A DNA stretch of 64,000 bases, taken from the NCBI RefSeq assembly GCF_037975245.1, contig NC_092567.1, positions 2,837,214 through 2,901,213 on the forward strand. Direction: 5' to 3'. The notes under the pieces were generated by a model. The model saw only the letters and a list, made by a program, of their open reading frames with translations. It searched no databases and had not been told where the DNA came from. The DNA comes from Apostichopus japonicus. Lineage: Eukaryota > Echinodermata > Holothuroidea > Aspidochirotida > Stichopodidae. Of the stretch, positions 58,740-64,000 are shown in pieces. A program made the translations under genes and the position numbers. Position 1 is the stretch's first letter, and each line of letters starts with the position of its first letter.

Positions 58740-60300
58740 TTTGATTCTCCTGTAGTCTCACAAACAAATAGAAACTTTAAAAGATGCAGTAAAATAAAAA
58801 CTTGAAAGCAATAATAAACACGAAAAATGAAACACAGAGAGAGTTCTATTGTCTTTAATGTTTACTTAATGTACAGAAAATTATCAGCGTTATTAACTTA
58901 TTCAATCTTGATATATTGTGTAAACTCACGTGATCGTATTGTCTTAACACACAAGGCTGTATTTTAGGCCTATAATAACAACGGAAAGTAAACAAAGACA
59001 ATAACATATTAACAAGAGTCCAACGGTCACTATGGTTACTTGATTAATGGAATATCAAAGTGTTTTACGTCATCACCCAATACGGTATTATAATATTTAT
59101 GCCCACATGTACCAGCTATACCAACAACTGTATTCCAAGTTTGGATACAACCTAATGTACTTCAAGGTTGTGGAGTTATTGCAATATACAATGTTGGCTC
59201 TTCCCAAAAATTAGGCCCAATAAAACTTTGCGCTCAAATGGTCCCAAAAATATTGGGACCCACAAGTTCGGGTCACCTCATTAATATTCATAAAGTCAGC
59301 GCTTACAAATAGGGCACACCTTCTTACTGAAATACATCTACATTTAGTAAGTATGACAAATATCCATCACTCCGTTGTTTAGTTATCGCGGATCCAGGCA
59401 AGTGTCAGATAAGCACACACAGACACACAACATCATCATCGCATATAGGTTTCTTTTGCCTTCGACAAGGAATCAAAAATGAGGAGAGGGGTGTCTATTT
59501 TTCTTTGGCAAACTTGAATTATGGGTATAGCTATTATCACATACCCTAAAACAAAGTCGGGATCTTTTCCAAACCAAAGTCAAACCAAGTAAGTGAAAAC
59601 ATGAAAAAAAGAAAAAAATGCTGTCAGTGACATCACACTTGACATCACACCTGCTATGACATCACACCTGTCAGCTTCAAGTTCACTTTCGGTACAAACT
59701 GTTACAATCTCAGCTAAGGATATCTCCAAACGCAATGTATGAATTGGATACAAATTTCACCATGATGTTTAGTGTATGATTCTCTTTAATAAGTCACATG
59801 TAAATTTTCCTCTTGACTTTCATTTTTAAGATTATCGACGTTACAGTCAGTTTTGATTTAAAACATAACGAAAAGCGCTAACAGTAATGGGAACCTGTCT
59901 ATCTCACGAATGCCTGTAGTTATGTTATCAATCTTATATTTACGACTAATTGCGCATGATCAACGCGCCCTTAACTTGACTGCAAATTTCTAAGAGATAG
60001 CGTAAATACTAAATAGAGACGTTTGTATGTTTGTTTGTCGGTGAACTATTTTGAGCGTTCATGTTATATTCTTCGTGCGCTAATGGGATCAGTTATACAA
60101 AAAATAGGATATGCCGTAAAATTGATAATAAAGTAAATTATGAAAATGCTGATTTGAAACAAACAGATCATAAATCAATCAAAACAATCATAAAGCGAAG
60201 CTTAACATAATAATATAATTATAAATGAACATAATAATAGAATAAGAAAACGAAAATAATGATAGATGACGTTATATACAGAATATACATTTGTTATTTT
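58740..60300. other. non-coding stretch
   Basis: Only a small triple repeat of TGACATCACAC(C/T)TG was noted, at about 59627-59672; otherwise nothing recognised. Confidence 0.5.
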
Positions 60301-60313
60301 AAATCATATGATA

Positions 60314-63201
60314 TGACGTCATCTTATTGTCTCCATGTTAAAAACGATAATTCATAGGAACATAAAGAAATGAAGAAACGCTGACTTAGAACAAACATAT
60401 CACATATATCAATTAATATCACCTCTAAGTTCTTGTGGATCGATTTTAATGACACAATGGTATTGTAGATAACCAATGAATGTCATTTAGTCTTAACATT
60501 GACACAATTAATGTGGCTCTATTCTTGTTAGATTTAAAACATTACGTAACCGATACGTCACAGCTTAAATCAAAATGTATTAAAGGAAGAACGACGAAAC
60601 CACATACAAGTGTAATCATGCACTCCTAGTTACTGAGTGTATGTGGATACAGTATGTACATATTTTAACAAAAGCATTCTAAGCATGTCTACGTAAAAAA
60701 AAAACAAGTTTAGAAATATTAACATAATTAGGCGTTTAATTGAATGTTCTGAGTAGTAATGTGTTTGTCGGGTATGCAAGAAGGGGGGGGGGGGAGTGGG
60801 GAGGAGTAGTAGGGGTCTGGGGTTGGGATGAATCATATCATTACACACAATTGGACCAATGAAGGGTGTTATACCCTGCACCGAGGAGTGCATGGAGGCT
60901 GAGAGCAGGTCACCAGCAATACATGACCAGGGACACACGAGAAGGTGGAAAAAATCTTTCTCTTCACTTACGCATGTAACGAAGACTTTGTTACAAAATG
61001 GTCAAGAAATAAAATTAGAAAAAAATACTGCACATTACCGTTTAATTCCAGTTCTACAAATTAGCGTTCTTATTGGTGTTGCAAATAACTACTATAACAT
61101 CGACTTGGTCACCAATGCCATGGGTACGTCATATAACCCCTCCAACACCCCAACCCCTCCCAACACCCCCCCATTCCCGCCCCACCACATACACAAATAG
61201 TAATATAGGGATTGTGCTCTCTTTCTTCCCCTCTCAATAGTTGACATCCAAAAAATATAGTCTCCTATACTGATGACGTAGTGGTTGATGGATGACGTCA
61301 TTATAGGCTTGATTGGCTCTTAGTAACTTGAATTTGGCTTGAAGAGCAAACGAATTTAAAGTTAGAAAATAAAGTATACGTGGACAGTAATGTTACTATT
61401 AAAAAGTTAGAAGTGACTTGTTGTACACTTTATAATAAAATACTAAGTAGCCTATATGATCATGTAAGATATTGAACCTTGTTTGGAGTTCTCTGTAGTA
61501 TTTGGAGTAATTAACAGTTTGCAAACCTAATGTCTTGATAGGATGGAAAAGGAATCCCCTAGACACCCAATCCCCCTCTCCGAAAATGAAAAGAAAACGC
61601 TAGCACTGAAATTCAAATTCTGTATGCAACCTGTGGTTAAACTTTATTTTATATAATATTATTATTTAATAGTGGACGAGTTCTCATAATTACTCGTTCT
61701 TTCTAAGATTTACTTCTCTGTTATCGTTTCGTTTTAATTTTCATCGAATTAAATTCAAGAGACAAATAGTAAATGTGTTGGTTGTCATTTCTTCAAATTG
61801 GTTATCTATGACGTCACCAGACTATTTCAGTTGGTGTCTAAGATGAGTTCGCTGTCTCTTAATAAGAGATAGATAGTGTACAGTGAACTCATTACAAACG
61901 TTAGATACACATCAGATTAAGAAATGGTCACAGGATAACATGACAGCAATGTGACTTACAAACCTGACAAATTACATTGGTACACTTTAGCGCACAAAAC
62001 TAAGTATAGTTGAACATGTAACATTTTAAAGGATGACTATAAGCACAGCATTAATGTTGTATGTTGTAGACCACTGGCTTTCAGTCAAGGTTGCGTTTAT
62101 TATAACATTTTGAGACATGTTACTTTAGGCAGCTGATTTGATCAGTACAGGTAACTGGACTATATAATATAGTAAGGAGACAGTTATGTCAGTCCAAACC
62201 ATAAAAGTTGAAGAAACAATAATATCCTTTTTTGGACTATAACAATTAAAGACTGAAATTCCGCCTTAAGTAATCCTTCAAAACAAATTTAAATTAAACA
62301 TAACTCTTTCCAATTTCACTTATTTATTGGATAAGTATTTATTAATATTATTGAACAGCCTAATCTCTATGTGTAGACCACTGGCTTTCAGTCTAGGCTG
62401 CTTTTACTATAACATTTTGTTTCATGTTGGGACATGTTACTTTAAACAGATGAGCCCATCAGTAAAGTTAACTGGACTATATTATATAATACGGACACAG
62501 TTATGTGAGTTCTTCAAACGCAACACAAAATACAATGGGATGAGAAGGCTTTTATGGCCTCAAATAACATGTTAACATTGAAGTACAATTCTACACGGAC
62601 AAATGTTGTTGAAATCATCTAACTATGCTTTGGTTTAAGAACGAAGTTACAAAACTTGATTTTGTTGAGTTATCCAATGTATAAATCACATTATTAACAT
62701 GAATATTTAGGCCTGTACTAAGGGGTTGACGTCATCATCAATTTAGCATTAAAGGAGTTTTCCAGACATTTATCTTACCTAACCAGAAAAGTTGAAAAAA
62801 CATTAATGACACTCCTTTTTTTTTGTACTACAACATTTAAAGACTGAAATTCCGAATAAAGTAATCCTTTAAACAAAATGTGAATTGAACAGTTATCTTT
62901 CAAATTTTACTTATTTCTTGGATATGTATTTATTAATATTATTTTACAATTTAATCTTTCTACAAGATCCATTCACAATGAATGTAAAATTTACAGTGTT
63001 TACGAAGTCACCATTCCATTGTCTTGAGAATATAGGCATTTGATGACGTCACAATCATACCGGACTAGTTCCATGTGTGAGCTCTATCTGGCGTTGTTTG
63101 TAGTATTTGGGAGATGTTAACAGTTTACAACCTAAATCTTTATTAGATCCTTTCTCACTAAAATTACTGCCATCGTTTTGAGGATTGAGTGAATGACGTC
63201 A
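60314..63201. promoter_or_regulatory. cluster of six perfect TGACGTCA (CRE/ATF-type) octamers
   Basis: TGACGTCA occurs at 60314, 61293, 61809, 62727, 63044 and 63194. This octamer is the full cAMP-response element bound by CREB/ATF factors. Some copies lie in repeated blocks (61255-61320; 63180-63210), so the cluster may simply spread with a repeat family. No promoter or gene is visible nearby. Confidence 0.4.
62065..62965 (+). repeat. interleaved direct repeats, two block types
   Basis: Block 1 (GTAGACCACTGGCTTTCAGT ... ATGTTACTTTA ... TAACTGGACTATAT) occurs at 62065-62185 and 62370-62500. Block 2 (AAAGACTGAAATTCCG ... TATTTATTAATATTATT) occurs at 62195-62355 and 62785-62945. Similarity of TTTGGAGTAATTAACAGTTT at 61500 with 63105 suggests a larger decayed tandem duplication. 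Confidence 0.75.
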
Positions 63202-63730
63202 CAGTCCTGCTGATAATTGGCATCGCCAGATGGACATGCATTTTGCATTGAGCTGTAATATAAAGGTAAACTGATAAATATTAGGTTATAGTGTTATCAT
63301 AATAAATTGGTCGAACAACTTACTTGTTAGTATAATAATGAGGAAGTGATACCTAAGCAACCCCCAGAAAAAGCGCCAGGAATACCATGAGCCAACAAGT
63401 AATTTAACCCACCAGCTAAAAAAAAAACACTGGAACAAGCAAACGATGTTTCTGTAAATGGAGGGAACTTATCACTCATTTCCATACATTTCATCAGGGA
63501 CCAGCTTGGTTAATGAAAAATATAATAGAACCAAGTATAGTTGAAGCAAATGATATTAGTGACCATATAAAATCAGATAATCACAGATATAGGAACACAT
63601 ATTCTGATTATTGATGGAGATTATTTTTAATATATTAAGATTTTACAAATAAAAGTAAGTAGCAGACAATCACTGTTAACAAATACAATGTAAATACTAA
63701 GGTAGAGAGTATTCAGCTGTATTGACTTAC

Positions 63731-63780
63731 AGTTACTTGCGCCTTGCCAGGTTCCACTGGTAACTCCTCTCATTGAATCC
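63731..63780 (-). CDS. candidate small internal exon, gene unknown
   Basis: On the minus strand, a strong acceptor (TTTTTCTCTCTTGTTTAG, AG at 63781-63782) and a consensus donor GTAAGT (63730-63725) enclose 50 bp. The one fully open frame without an early stop reads DSMRGVTSGTWQGASN. Nothing in the protein is recognised and no partner exon was found; the rest of the gene would lie outside the window or not exist. Confidence 0.25.
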
Positions 63781-64000
63781 CTAAACAAGAGAGAAAAATA
63801 TAAGCAATGAATGTGTATAAGATGACACAGAAACAAAGACAGTGCAGTATATAATTAAATGTTGTAAATATTCATCATATGCATCCATATTAAAAGTGTT
63901 ATTTCAGATAAATCGAGTCATGTTACATAAAACTTTGAATGTTTCAAATGTTTTGGAAATTGTTGTCCTGTTCATTATTATTATTTCAGTTATTATTTTA

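Noticed and set aside
1-64000. tRNA or rRNA genes
   Set aside because: No cloverleaf with a proper A and B box and no rRNA signature was found on reading; a covariance search would be needed to exclude weak cases.

Overview
The window is eukaryotic nuclear DNA, most likely from a marine invertebrate deuterostome; an echinoderm such as a sea cucumber would fit, but the species is an inference. The evidence is AT-rich, mostly non-coding sequence, spliced genes with GT-AG introns, a metazoan-type NACHT (NLR) exon, a SAM-domain gene split over eight short exons, dense DNA transposons with target-site duplications, satellite arrays and long poly-G runs. There is no operon-like gene density.

Layout. 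0.2-6.2 kb: a hAT-type MITE, a 35-bp/143-bp higher-order satellite, a GC-rich repeat fragment, and the first copy (3581-6153) of a 2.57-kb TIR transposon with a 6-bp target duplication. 6.8-8.4 kb: a 1.35-kb TIR element and a small tandem duplication. 8.8-10.3 kb, minus strand: one large exon of an NLR-like NACHT gene with clean splice sites. 10.4-17.1 kb: non-coding, with a GATCC satellite and an ATCC array. 17.25-24.77 kb, plus strand: a complete eight-exon SAM-domain gene of the SAMD3-like type, lying between two inverted copies of a 13-bp terminus (CACTCTAAAAAAG), each flanked by TA. 25.1-26.8 kb: a hAT-type MITE, a second ATCC array, a ribozyme-like retroelement relic and a decayed LINE fragment. 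27.1-36.2 kb: two copies of a ~1.3-kb block; the second is interrupted by the second copy of the 2.57-kb transposon, so the first preserves the empty site. 36.8-64 kb: mostly non-coding DNA with more repeats (a GAGTAC-rich element, a second 1.35-kb TIR element, a 35-bp tandem array, a cluster of TGACGTCA sites) and perhaps one small exon at the right edge.

Only two loci look like real genes. The NACHT exon would belong to an innate-immune NLR-type receptor. The SAM-domain gene encodes a protein of unknown function; this copy carries an apparent +1 frameshift before the SAM domain and an in-frame TGA in exon 4, so it may be a pseudogene or a mis-sequenced allele. The most unusual observation is its bracketing by matching inverted termini with a TA duplication and TTGGGYAA-rich subterminal zones. 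This suggests that the whole 7.5-kb unit, introns included, is or was a mobile element carrying a SAMD3-like gene.
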